Origin: Calcarisporiella thermophila CBS 279.70
Taxonomy: Eukaryota; Calcarisporiellomycota
Reading direction: 5' to 3'
Assembly (NCBI RefSeq): GCF_041956535.1
Contig: NW_027192210.1
Coordinates: forward strand, 318,021 to 382,020
Length of the DNA stretch: 64,000 nucleotides
The notes beneath the pieces are model-generated. The model saw only the letters and a program-made list of their open reading frames with translations, had not been told where the DNA came from and did not search any database. Positions 42,197-52,186 of this stretch are shown piece after piece. Position 1 is the stretch's first letter. The number at the start of each line of letters is the position of its first letter. A program made the position numbers and the translations under genes.

Positions 42197-44688
42197 ATGG
42201 ATCGTCCCATGGCCCCCAGTGGTGCGGCTTCCAACAGGGGTCCTCCTTCCTCGTCTCTCAAGGCGTCCACCACCGCCCAAGTCTACTACGAGGCATTTAC
42301 TCGATTCCTGGAGGATCATCTGGCCAAGGACCAGACCCTTACCCAAAGGTCGTCGGCGAAAGACAAACTAACCCGGCTCACCCGCCAGCAGTTTCAGGAA
42401 TTGTCGACCGATGTCTACGATGAATTGATGCGCCGATCGAATAAACCGGATGAGAGTATGCATTTATTTTTTTTCTCTCTAACTAGGTTCTAAGCTTAGC
42501 TTGGATTATTTACTCATTTCCATTTGTCCTCTCGATGCTTCTCAGTTCCATTCTTGCCGGTACGAAATGACTTTCATCCAAAGCGAAATCAAGCTCGACA
42601 GAAATTGGCCACGCTACCAAAGGTCCGATTTCAAGATCTCGCAAGCGATGTCTACTTCGAGTTGCAGAGGCGCCATCCGGAACTTAAAACACCGGTATTT
42701 ACCAAAGCCCAAGGAATGATAATTCAGTGCGAATTCTAATCTTCTATCTTGCCTTCAAGTATAAAAATACGTCTCATTCTCCTAGTGAGCAGGCAACGCC
42801 CAATCAATCGCAGACTGAAAATATTGTCCCGGTGAAAGGCACCATCAATGTCGAGAATGTAAACCCGTACGCAAATGCATCTCAGAGTCTTACACAAGAG
42901 AAACGCGACCCTAACGGGACATCTGCCTCTTCAATATCCTCTAACCAAAACGGCTATCCCCAGCGCCCTAGTGACCTCCCCCCACGGAACCCTCAAGACC
43001 CTAGTGCTTCCAAAATTTCCAGCAATTATAGCATTGACAAAGGGGGAGAGAATAACAAGAATTTCCAGTCTCTGGACAATTTGATGGTTGATTTGGGTAA
43101 TATGATCAGCAAGGAGCCCTATAGTGCCTCCAACACTATGACGAAATCGGAGAAGATGGAGAAAGTCGAGCAAGAAAGGAAATCTGAGAGAACAGTATGT
43201 TATTTAAGGGAGAGATTATAGCAATATCCGGGTTTATTGATTTTCGATATCTTTTTTTTTATTCAAGACGACCTCTTCAAATGCGGTCTCAAGCTTTAGT
43301 GGCTATGATAACAGCATGACTGAGTTCGAGCGAGTTCGAGCCGATTACGAATTACGTATCGCGACAATGAGGAAGCGAATCGGGCAATTGGAAAGCCGGT
43401 TGGCGGTAGTTATTTTCACTCTATTGGCATCGTTGTTGGCCCGGCGATGTTTACGCTGTTTACAATCTTAATTTAGGAGAATACTGGGGGAAAAACGACC
43501 GATGTTGTGAAGATGCAGCAGCTGGAAGATCAGCTTGCTCAGCAAAAGCACCAATACCAACAACAAACTGTCAAATTGAGTAAACTCCAGGCCGATTTTG
43601 ACAAGCTTCAAGAGGATTACAATAATCAGATGGAGGTACTTTCCTCGACAACTTTTAAATATCTTTGATCCATTCTCTGACAAAGGCTGTTTTTTTTGTT
43701 TCATTGTCTAGGTCGCCAACGATATTCGACAGGAACTTACGGCGTTGCTGGAGGAGATTAAGGATTTAAGTAGGCATAATGAGGAAATGGCTGCAGAGAG
43801 GGAGCAACAGGAGAGTACCATTAGGACTCTTACACAACAAGTATGCGTTCATGGTTCCGTGATTTCTCCATCCCGCCTGACTAATGGATTTCCTCTACTG
43901 TTTAGAATAAAGAGTGGAAGTCCAAATATGAAAGCTTGAAGATCGAGTTAAGAGGCCTGCGCTGCACTAACTCGTTCATTTATGAGGCGCCGCGGACGGA
44001 CATGGTGCGTGATGGATATTTGGTCCCATCTCAAAACGGAGTCGTAGATTATGCGCGTGTCATCGCGTATCAGCTTGCTGTGGATGAGTTATTGTGCGCT
44101 GGCCGGTAAGCTTGCCACCTCTTTTTGGCCTCTAAGGAAATTTGCTAACAAGCTTTTTTGGGCGTGTTGTTTAAATTCATTAGCACTCACACTCCAACCA
44201 ACGTTCTCTTGGCCATGAAGTCTATAGTCACTGCATGCAAGGCGATTACTGAAGAAGTGGAGGCGTATGAGGAAAACCATAGCTTAGCAATGTCAGAGGG
44301 TCTTGCCCAGTGCAAGGCTCGCCTCTCAGCAGCACTCACACACCTCATGTCTGCTGCTCGCAACCACGCAACCGGCGCCGGTCTATTCCCGGTTATTCTT
44401 CTGGACAGAGCCGCTGAACATCTTACAGCCGCAGTGGCAGAGATGGTAAAATCGGTGGGTTTGAGGCGGTCGCCTTCCCATGATGATGTCGCCGAGGAGA
44501 TGGGCGGGCGAGCCGGCGAGGAGAGGAGTCCGGCCAGCTCACCGACCGATAGTCAAGGCTCGGTGGTCTCTCCTCGAACCCCAAACGTTGGAAATGGGGT
44601 TTGGGCTCCGCCTGAAATCGAAAGAGTGCGAGGAAAGTTGGAGAGGGAACAGCGGAATGTGCCAGAGACCGGAAGAGGATTCTTTTAG
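42197..44688 (+). CDS. SPA2: Polarisome scaffold Spa2
   Basis: Hyphal-tip/bud-site scaffold. ATG at 42197 (MDRPMAPSGAASNRGPPSSS). The two Spa2 homology (GIT/SHD) repeats are visible: LTRQQFQELSTDVYDELMRR in exon 1 and LPKVRFQDLASDVYFELQRR in exon 2. A disordered linker contains QSLDNLMVDLGNMISKEPYS. A coiled coil follows (TDVVKMQQLEDQLAQQKHQY, DIRQELTALLEEIKDLSRHN). The C-terminal SHD-V-like region is YARVIAYQLAVDELLCAGR, THTPTNVLLAMKSIVTACK and AEHLTAAVAEMVKSV. Seven or so introns, mostly 55-80 nt. Downstream disordered tail ends ETGRGFF. In yeast Spa2 concentrates Bni1, Pea2 and MAPK components at growth sites. Confidence 0.92.
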
Positions 44689-45474
44689 ACGCCTCACTTT
44701 TTGCGGATATATGCAAAGCGTGTCCCTAGCGACGATGCGTACGGCGTGCCCCGCTAATGCGTACTAGTTGGGCAGCTGATGGCACCGATGTGTGCCGATA
44801 ATGATGATGTGTTTACTCTTTTTTTCCCCTTTTAATGATAGTGTTATCTATGCCATTCCTTATTATTATTTTTACCTATGATTATTACTGTATATAAGTG
44901 TATCACCGCGATTCAATATCTCTTTATATCCCCGTCTTCTCCCTACCCCTGTCTACTTCTTCTATTTTATTTGCTGTCCATGATTATATTGTCTGTTGGA
45001 TCCCTTCTTAACAGTAATATATATCAAATAGGCCAGATGGCTCTCGCTGGCTGCGACCTGTTTGGAGGAAACCTAATCCGGCCCGGATCCCTATCTTTCG
45101 CGTGCTTCCCAAACCATAATTTTGGCTTCAGGAGCTTTTCCCGCAGTGCGTCACCAATTTCCGCTCTGACATATGGACATGTGAAAAAAAATGTCACGTT
45201 TTTTGCTTTGATCTCCGTTTTCCATTTGCTATCTCCACTCTCCATCCTGGTCTTTTGGAGTAGCTTGCCTTCAGCCAAATTCCTTTAGTTTACTTTTGGC
45301 TGATATAAATACATACAAATATATTATCTATATACGTTTATTCCCCCCTCTTCTCTTCTCATTTCTTACTCCATCCTCAGATTAGACCAGGCACAGCTGT
45401 GCAGGGATTCTATGCTAGCTTTTTCTATTTCTAATTAGATAGACTATTCACATTTCCATTCACCAAGATCTAAT
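44689..45474. other. Intergenic between SPA2 and the ABC transporter
   Basis: T-rich, with TA-rich and CT-rich stretches. Open frames at 44878-45288 lack any domain. No gene assigned. Confidence 0.5.
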
Positions 45475-48443
45475 ATGTCTTCCGCCACCCCCCCCTTCTC
45501 CTCCCCCATCCATTCCCTTCTCGCCTCCTTCAATGCCGCCAAAAAATCACGGTCTCTTACGACCACCCAGAAGCAACTAGCCATCGCCATCGTCGCACTC
45601 TCTGCCGCCATCCTTAATCATCTCCGTCAGCAAGCCCTCAACCGCTCTTCTAATGCCAACCAGAAGCGAGTTGGCAGCCGGCCTCACATCTCACGCAATT
45701 CTTCGACGCAATCTGGATTCTCCGATGATTTTCTTTACGGCCCGCGCCGGACCGTCCTTGGGATGAATGAGACGTCTCCGGAAGTGTTTGAGCAGAATCG
45801 GGAAATGTTTCCCGTTGCGAAGCTGGGGCAAAAGGTCGGGGTTGGAAAGGAATTCCTGAGGGAATTGCGGGCGATTGTGAACATCATTATCCCCAGTGTG
45901 TGGAGCAAAGAAGTGTTTCTTCTTCTGCTGCAGTCCGCATTTTTGGTGCTAAGAACATGGTTGAGTGTAGTGGTTGCAAAATTGGATGGGCAAATCGTGA
46001 GGGATCTGGTGGGTGATAAAACTGGTGATTGAATAGGGTGGCTGTGAATGCGATTTATTAATTCTGTTGAGGTGATTAGGTGTCAGCGAACGGCCCAGCC
46101 TTTCTAAAAGGCCTTGGCTACTGGTTTGCGATTTCTCTGCCCGCTACCTACACAAACAGCATGGTAAGTCGTCTAAGCATTAAACCGGGAACTCGGGACC
46201 ATGTAGTAACTCTAGTGAATATCAACAGATTCGCTATTTGCAGTCCAAGCTTGCCATTTCATTCCGCACACGCTTAACTCGCTATGTCCATGACCTCTAT
46301 TTGAATGATCGGATCCCATATTACAAGGTGCTCAATCTGGATGTACGCATCGAGGGTGCAGATCAGTAAGTTTTTTTTTCACTTTCCTCACCAGTCCTAT
46401 GCTTACACGCTCTTTTCCAATATTTATTTTTCTCACTCTGCTTTCTCTCCCTCTCTTCTTACACTAGATATATTACCACCGATATTGCTCGCTTTACTGA
46501 AACATTGTCCAGTCTTTTCTCGAACTTGGGCAAGCCCCTTCTCGACATGTTTATTTTCAATTATCAGCTCGTCCAAAATATTGGATTTGCCGGGATGATC
46601 GGCCTATCAGTTAACTATATCGTGACGGCAAGGTTGCTGAGGGCTGTGTCACCGGCATTTGGAAAGTTGGCTGCAATAGAAGCCAAATTAGAGGTATGCT
46701 CTACATTGTGGTTGTGTTGAGTTTCGAGTTGCTAATTAGCTTCAATCCCGGGACACCCTTTCTTTCAACAATAGGGTGATTTCCGCTCTGCTCATGCTCG
46801 CCTCATCACCAATGCAGAAGAAATCGCTTTTTACAACGGTGCGCCCATAGAAAAAACGATCCTCAACCGCTCTTACCGCCAACTCATTCGCCATGTCAAC
46901 TCGATTTATCGCCTGCGAATTGGCTACAACATGTTCGAAGACTTCATTATAAAATATTCTTGGAGTGCAGTGGGTCTGCTCATGAGCGCGCTCCCTGTGT
47001 TTTTCCCGGGTTGGGTGAGCCTAACATCACAGATGGGCAGCTCAGACAAACACAAGGATGACACGGGCAAGCACACGAGCGGGTTCATCACCAACAAGCG
47101 ACTGATGATGTCGTTGGCGGATGCAGGCGGTCGAATGATGTATTCGTACAAAGATTTGGCAGAGCTGGCAGGGTACACCTCCAGAGTGTATAGCTTGCTG
47201 GCCGTGCTCCATGAGCTTCACGCCGGAAACTACATGAATGTGGAGCAGGCGAACGGCAAGGAGCCGGTCGGAGAGGAGGAAAAGCAAGCGAAAAACAAAG
47301 ATAAATATTTGCTGACAGACATCCGAGGCACCGTGCAGGAGGGCTACGACGGCGTCAAATTCCTCCATGTGCCCATTGTCGTGCCGGCGCCTGACAATCC
47401 CAAGGGCGGAGAGGAACTGATCCACGACCTCAACATCGAGGTTGGCCCCGGCGAACACCTGCTCGTCACCGGCCCCAATGGGGTGGGGAAGAGTGCGGTG
47501 GCCCGCGTGTTGAGCGGGCTCTGGCCGGTATGGAGAGGAGCGCTTGCGAAGCCTTTTGGCGGAGAGATTTTCTATGTGCCCCAGCGACCCTACTTGAGTC
47601 TTGGCACCCTGAGAGCGCAGTACGATTATCTCCTTTTGAATACCCGTATAGACTTCATCTGATAGTTGACTTGTGAATTTTATCCCCTCTTTCGCGTTTT
47701 AGGATCATCTACCCCCACTCCCTCGAAGACATGCAGGATGCAGGGCGTACCGACGAAGAACTCTTGGATATTTTGAAGGCCGTCCATTTGGAATACATTC
47801 CCGAGCGCGAGGGTGGTTTCGACACCGTGAAGGAATGGAAAGATGTGTTTTCCGGGGGCGAGAAACAGCGTGTGGGAATCGCGCGGCTGTTTTACCACCG
47901 GCCAAGATTTGCGGTCTTGGATGAGTGTAAGTGACAGATTTCAAGGCGATGCTGGCTCCTATAAAGTAAGATCTAATGGCTAATGGGAATGTTGCTCGAT
48001 TAGGCACGAGTGCCGTGAGTTCGGATGTTGAAGGACTCATGTACAATCATGCGAAGGAGATGGGCATTTGTGCGTATTGCTATATTGCTTTTTTGCCTTT
48101 TTTTTCAGACTCCTTAACTCGCTTTTAATGCTGCCCTACAGCTCTCATCACCATTTCGCATCGGCCAGCCCTGTTCAAGTACCACACGCACCTCTTGAAG
48201 CTTACCGGAGACCATGGGCGCTGGGAATTCTCGCGTATCGGCACCACGGAGGAACGCATGTCGAGCGACAAGGAAATCGAGGCGCTCGAGGCAAAACTTG
48301 AGCAGGTGGAGGCGCTAAAACAGCGATTGAGGGAAATCAATGCCGAACTCCAACTCAGCACGGCCCAAAAAGAAGGGGAGGGCCAGGACACAAGCAAGGG
48401 GGTGCTGAGGCATGCAAAGCGGACGCTTGTGGAAAGCGATTAG
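45475..48443 (+). CDS. Peroxisomal ABC half-transporter, ABCD family (Pxa-like)
   Basis: Imports long-chain fatty acids or their CoA esters into peroxisomes; about 800 residues in eight exons. ATG at 45475 ([20 protein letters not shown]). The transmembrane domain carries [20 protein letters not shown] and [20 protein letters not shown], the ABCD-type EAA-like segment with NxD and ADQ. The nucleotide-binding domain has Walker [10 protein letters not shown], the Q-loop YVPQRPYL, signature [20 protein letters not shown], Walker B FAVLDECTSAVS and the H-loop SHRP. LDECTSAVS is typical of the ALD/Pxa family. Walker A has Val and Ala where others have Cys and Ser. Human and yeast homologues form homodimers or Pxa1/Pxa2 pairs. 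Confidence 0.92.
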
Positions 48444-48862
48444 AGGTTATTTTTTCTTTTCTGTTGTAAAAACACATTACTGCACCCACCACTACTATTT
48501 AGTTATTTTTTGGCGAGGAAAGAGAGTGTGTAATTGGCTATGCGATAAATTATATAATCATCAATAAATATGGGCAAATAGATGGGACTATTTGGAAAGT
48601 GCGAGGAGGCTAAGGGAGTAGGGGGAAAAGCAGCAAAAATGTTTTGATTCGGATGGCTCTTGTATCATACCTCTTAAACTCGCAGGTATGTGGAGGGAGG
48701 TTGGAGCTAGCGCGGCTGATCCCCTCTTACAGGGCTGCCAAATAGAGGATATCTTGGTCCACTTTTAATTTCGATCGTAGTCGGTGGCAATCCCACATAG
48801 CTCGCGGAAATCCGGCAATGGCATTTCGGGCATTTTTTCAGCCTAGTGTGCTTGGCGGCCAG
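48444..48862. other. Intergenic upstream of the small secreted gene
   Basis: 3' flank of the ABC gene (48450-48620) and the promoter of the small secreted gene. No gene seen. Confidence 0.5.
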
Positions 48863-48864
48863 GC

Positions 48865-48871
48865 TATAAAA
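48865..48871 (+). promoter_or_regulatory. TATA box of the small secreted/membrane gene
   Basis: TATAAAA about 220 nt upstream of the ATG at 49086, preceded by GGCGGCCAGGC. The leader contains direct repeats of CCCATAGA (48969-48989). Confidence 0.55.
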
Positions 48872-49085
48872 GCGAAAGAAACGGCCTCGCGACCTCCGCC
48901 TTTCTTAGCATCCTCACTAATCATATACCCGCTTGCATATCCTGAGGCATATACCCTTTTCCTCATATACCCCATAGACCCCATAGACCCACACCTCACC
49001 TACGCTCACTCACACACACTTGTTATCCCATCGAACCATTCACTTAACACACTCTGCACTTCAGCATAACTATCTGTCATTGAAG

Positions 49086-49705
49086 ATGAAGCTGTTGACC
49101 TTTTGTTTCCTCGTCCCCGTTGTCCTCGCCGTCCCGGTGGCATATCCTGAGTATGAGGTGCCAGAGGCCGCGGAACGGCCCGCACCCCATTTCCTCGGCA
49201 CCAAACTCCAGGTCCACCCAAAGGTGAATTTGCTGGGGAACAACCCGCTCGTGGTGATCCGACCCGCCCCGCCCCCCAAACCCGTACACAAACACAGACC
49301 CGTTGAACACGAGTCCATGGGAAAGGAGGAGTACGAGGAGGAGGGGGAGGAGGAGGGGGGGGAAGAGGAGGAGAAGTTGGACGAGGATACGCTGCTGGCG
49401 CTGAAAAAAAACAAGTCTCGACAGGCAACCGTACGCATGGGCTACTAGTAGGACCGCGCCTGCTCATCACTAGCACATTCGTCATCAAGCCTCCTTCACA
49501 GTCGCCGCGCCTCCAGCCCCTTCCCACACCTGAGGCTCAGGGTGGTGGAGGCGGTGGCAGGGGAGAGAGAGAAGAGGGTAGAGGAGGAGGAGGAGGCGTG
49601 GATACATTGGCGGTTGTGCTAGGTCCTGTCTTGGCGCTAATACTTTTAGCTATAGTAGGCTGTCTTATGAGTTCATGTAGTTGCGATGAATCTTATGGTC
49701 GATAG
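49086..49705 (+). CDS. Small secreted or type I membrane protein; splice model uncertain
   Basis: Family not recognised. ATG at 49086 opens MKLLTFCFLVPVVLAVPVAY, a signal peptide, then a Pro-rich part (RPAPPPKPVHKHRPVEHESM) and a Glu-rich acidic run. The unspliced frame ends after VRMGY at 49446-49448. A second frame runs on to a stop at 49705, with QPLPTPEAQG, a Gly/Arg/Glu linker, a clean hydrophobic span (TLAVVLGPVLALILLAIVGC) and a Cys-rich tail ending DESYGR. A 59-nt intron from 49415 (GTCTCG) to 49473 (CACTAG) would join the two in frame, giving a type I membrane protein. The donor is weak, so the secreted-only form remains possible. Confidence 0.55.
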
Positions 49706-49901
49706 ATTTTCCAATGTTACTATTGTTTTTGTGATGTTATTTATCGACATGTCCAAGAAATAAAGGTTTATTTATATTGAGAGTGCTGGCTGGATGCAGT
49801 GATTGGAATAGTAGAAAGAGAAGAGATCGAACATGGAAAAAATGGTAAGGAAGAGAGATGAGGGTATTCATTTACAATGGTAGGAAATTTAATTGAAGCA
49901 G
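49706..49901. other. Convergent flank
   Basis: Short 3' flank shared by the small secreted gene and the PIG-Y-like gene, with AATAAA at 49759. No gene seen. Confidence 0.5.
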
Positions 49902-50200
49902 TCAATTATGCCTGAAATACTTCATTCCGAGCCAGTTCCACAGTACGGCCCACACGGTCACCGGCAGCGTCAGTGGCACCAGGGCAGAATAATATACATC
50001 CTCTTTAATGGCATCGAGAATCTAATCAATGAGGGTGCAGCTTTAGCTTACGTCTTCACATCCCATGCTACCTACTCATTCTACTGACCTTGTTGCCGGT
50101 AACCGGCATGAATTTTGAAACTACAACCGCATACATGCCCACAACAAACATCACAAAAGTCGTGATAAGGAGTGCATAACCCCATAGCCAAGTGGTGTTG
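49902..50200 (-). CDS. PIG-Y-like GPI-GlcNAc transferase subunit (5' end unresolved)
   Basis: Small two-helix ER membrane subunit of the complex making the first GPI intermediate. Exon 2 (50021-49902) reads ILDAIKEDVYYSALVPLTLP then VTVWAVLWNWLGMKYFRHN and stop; the GMKYFRHN end matches PIG-Y proteins (GIKLFRHN in human). A 67-nt intron (50088-50022, GTCAGT...TTAG) joins it to EPNTTWLWGYALLITTFVMF VVGMYAVVVSK, the first helix, read from about 50200. The LWGY...TTF pattern is typical of fungal PIG-Y. No in-frame ATG is found before this helix: the frame continues open upstream to about 50340 but lacks Met, and no acceptor lies close by. A 5' exon or a homopolymer error (A9/C6 at 50245-50259) may hide the start. 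Feature end is approximate. Confidence 0.75.
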
Positions 50201-50607
50201 GGTTCATTTTGTGACAGGTGTCGAGTGTGTGGATGGTGATAAAGGGGGGTTTTTTTTTGCGAAGGGATGGCAGGCGGGAGAACATGAGTGCATTGAGCTT
50301 GTAGATTTGGAGAAGAATAGGAGCGGTTGGGAACGTTCTATAGAAGAGGGGCAATTATTGTAAGGATGGAAGAGAGCAAATAGTTAGGCGGCTGGTTCTT
50401 TTACCTGATGGATGGTCCGTTTCTTTGCAGAACGTGTCATCCTTCTGAATCTATCTTCCTACTTCTTTTTCCCTATTCTTCTGAAAAGTGCGAATACAAT
50501 TTAAACTTTAGAGTGACTGCCGAGGGTTCGATTTTCAAGCGCTATACAAAGTTCTCTTTTATGTTTTTTTATAAATGCTCTTTCGCGCATTGTCCACATA
50601 CACCAAA

Positions 50608-51507
50608 ATGAGCGAGAAACTCTTTAGAATAGCTATCGATGGGCCTGCCGCCTCCGGAAAGAGTAAGTGGTTGCCGGTTTTTAATGCTCTAAATCTTTTA
50701 TCTATATCATTGCGTTCACTACGCAGGCACCACCGCCAAGATGGTTGCACGTGAACTTGGATTCGGCTATGTGGATACTGGTTGGAGAAGATCCTGAATC
50801 CTTTTGTTCTCATCTAGCTGGCTGACCAGGAACTGCTTTTGATGGAATAACTAGGCGCAATGTACCGTGCTGTGACCCTCGACGCCCTTGCCAACTCATT
50901 ATCACCCACTCTGGAGAAGGATTCCCAAGGCATTGCTCGGCTGGCTGCCAACTCCCGCATCGAATTTGGCCCGCTACCCTCTCCACATAGCAGCGCTTCA
51001 CAGCAGGTTTTTCTCAACGGGAAAGAGGTGACCACTGACATTCGCACCCCAGAAGTGACACGCTGCATAGCTGGTGTTGCGGCCAACCCAGGGGTGCGTG
51101 CAGCTCTGGTGGGCAAGCAGCAGGCACTGGGCCGCGGTGAGATGGACAGCGGGAGCAAAGGCCACGAAGTGCACGGAAGACTAGTCCGCGGCGTAGTCAT
51201 GGATGGAAGAGATATTGGTACAGTCGTGCTGCCCGACGCAGAGCTCAAAATTTTTCTTGTAGCAGACGACGAGGTGCGTGCGCAGCGAAGATGGAATGAA
51301 ATGCGACAGGAAGACAAAGCCAGGACCAGTTTAGAAGAGGTGTTGCGGGATCTGAAAGAAAGAGACCGAACCGACAGCGAGAGGGCCGTCGGGCCTCTGC
51401 GCGAGGCAGAGGGGGCGGTTCGTGTGGATACCAGTCAATTGACGATCGAGGGGCAGGTCAGGAAAATCGTGGAATTAGCACGAGAAAGGATTGAAAAGTG
51501 GGTTTAA
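50608..51507 (+). CDS. cmk: Bacterial-type (d)CMP kinase (Cmk) with introns
   Basis: Phosphorylates CMP and dCMP to the diphosphates. Three exons (50608-50662, 50727-50780, 50855-51507) encode 253 residues. ATG at 50608. MSEKLFRIAIDGPAASGK plus STTAK gives the P-loop GPAASGKS; then GYVDTGAMYRAV, VFLNGKEVTTDIRTPEVTR, VMDGRDIGTVVLPDAELKIF, ADDEVRAQRRWNEM and LKERDRTDSERAVGPL. These are signatures of bacterial Cmk (MDGRDIGT, DTGAMYR, RD..DS.R..(A/G)PL), not of the eukaryotic UMP/CMP kinase family. The introns show it is a true nuclear gene and not contamination. It is somewhat longer than the usual 220-230 residues, because of an inserted segment near 51120-51170. No targeting peptide is obvious, so probably cytosolic. 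Confidence 0.93.
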
Positions 51508-51670
51508 AAGATGCGTATGAGAGCGTATTTATTTCAATGAGCAAGTTGGCTTGTATTGATAATGAAAAAAAAATCTGATAACTCTACTGCTCGGCCATAG
51601 GCCCTGACGTTCTATTTTACGCGTACACATCCCACCGACATACGTGATAATCATGGCTTCAAATACCATT

Positions 51671-52028
51671 CTATTTATCCTTCACCTTTGGAATAAACTC
51701 TGTATCCACTACTGCCATATTGTTGACCAACTTCTGTAGTGCATGCTGTTTCTCTTCGAATGACTTTAGCGTTTCCTAATCCGTAGAAAAAGTGTTAATT
51801 GGATCGGAGAGATGGGTATGAATATATTATGGAGTCCTACGTTGATACGCTTTGCCTCAACCACCATTGCTTGCTCGCCTGCCTGGAGGTCGGCGTGGAG
51901 AGGGGAGAGTGATTCCGACAAGGATATGAGCAGATGATCACTAGCGCTTTCTAAAAGGGACAAGGGATCTAAGAAGAATCACGCGACACTGCTTAAATGA
52001 TAGCTCACTTACTAAGTTTTCTCTCCAT
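51671..52028 (-). CDS. Small helical protein of unknown function
   Basis: Three exons joining to a protein of about 85 residues. ATG at 52028 (MERKL) is followed by an intron (about 52013-51970), then NPLSLLESASDHLLISLSES, LHADLQAGEQAMVVEAKRIN, a second intron (about 51840-51780), then ETLKSFEEKQHALQKLVNNM and AVVDTEFIPKVKDK. It is mostly amphipathic helix with likely coiled coil. The size and pattern resemble subunits of small multi-protein complexes such as BLOC/BORC, but no family can be assigned. The gap to divergent COG2 is about 160 bp. Confidence 0.6.
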
Positions 52029-52186
52029 CTATCTCATGTTGCATTCGATCAATATAAAAGTAATGTCTCCTAGTTTTCATGCAGTAGATTATTTTTTTTG
52101 CTAAGAGTTTTAGGTTAGGTTTGAAGTCGCGTGTCTTTAGAAATCGACTCGAATATTGAAGGGTCATCCAGTTCATTGATCACAAA

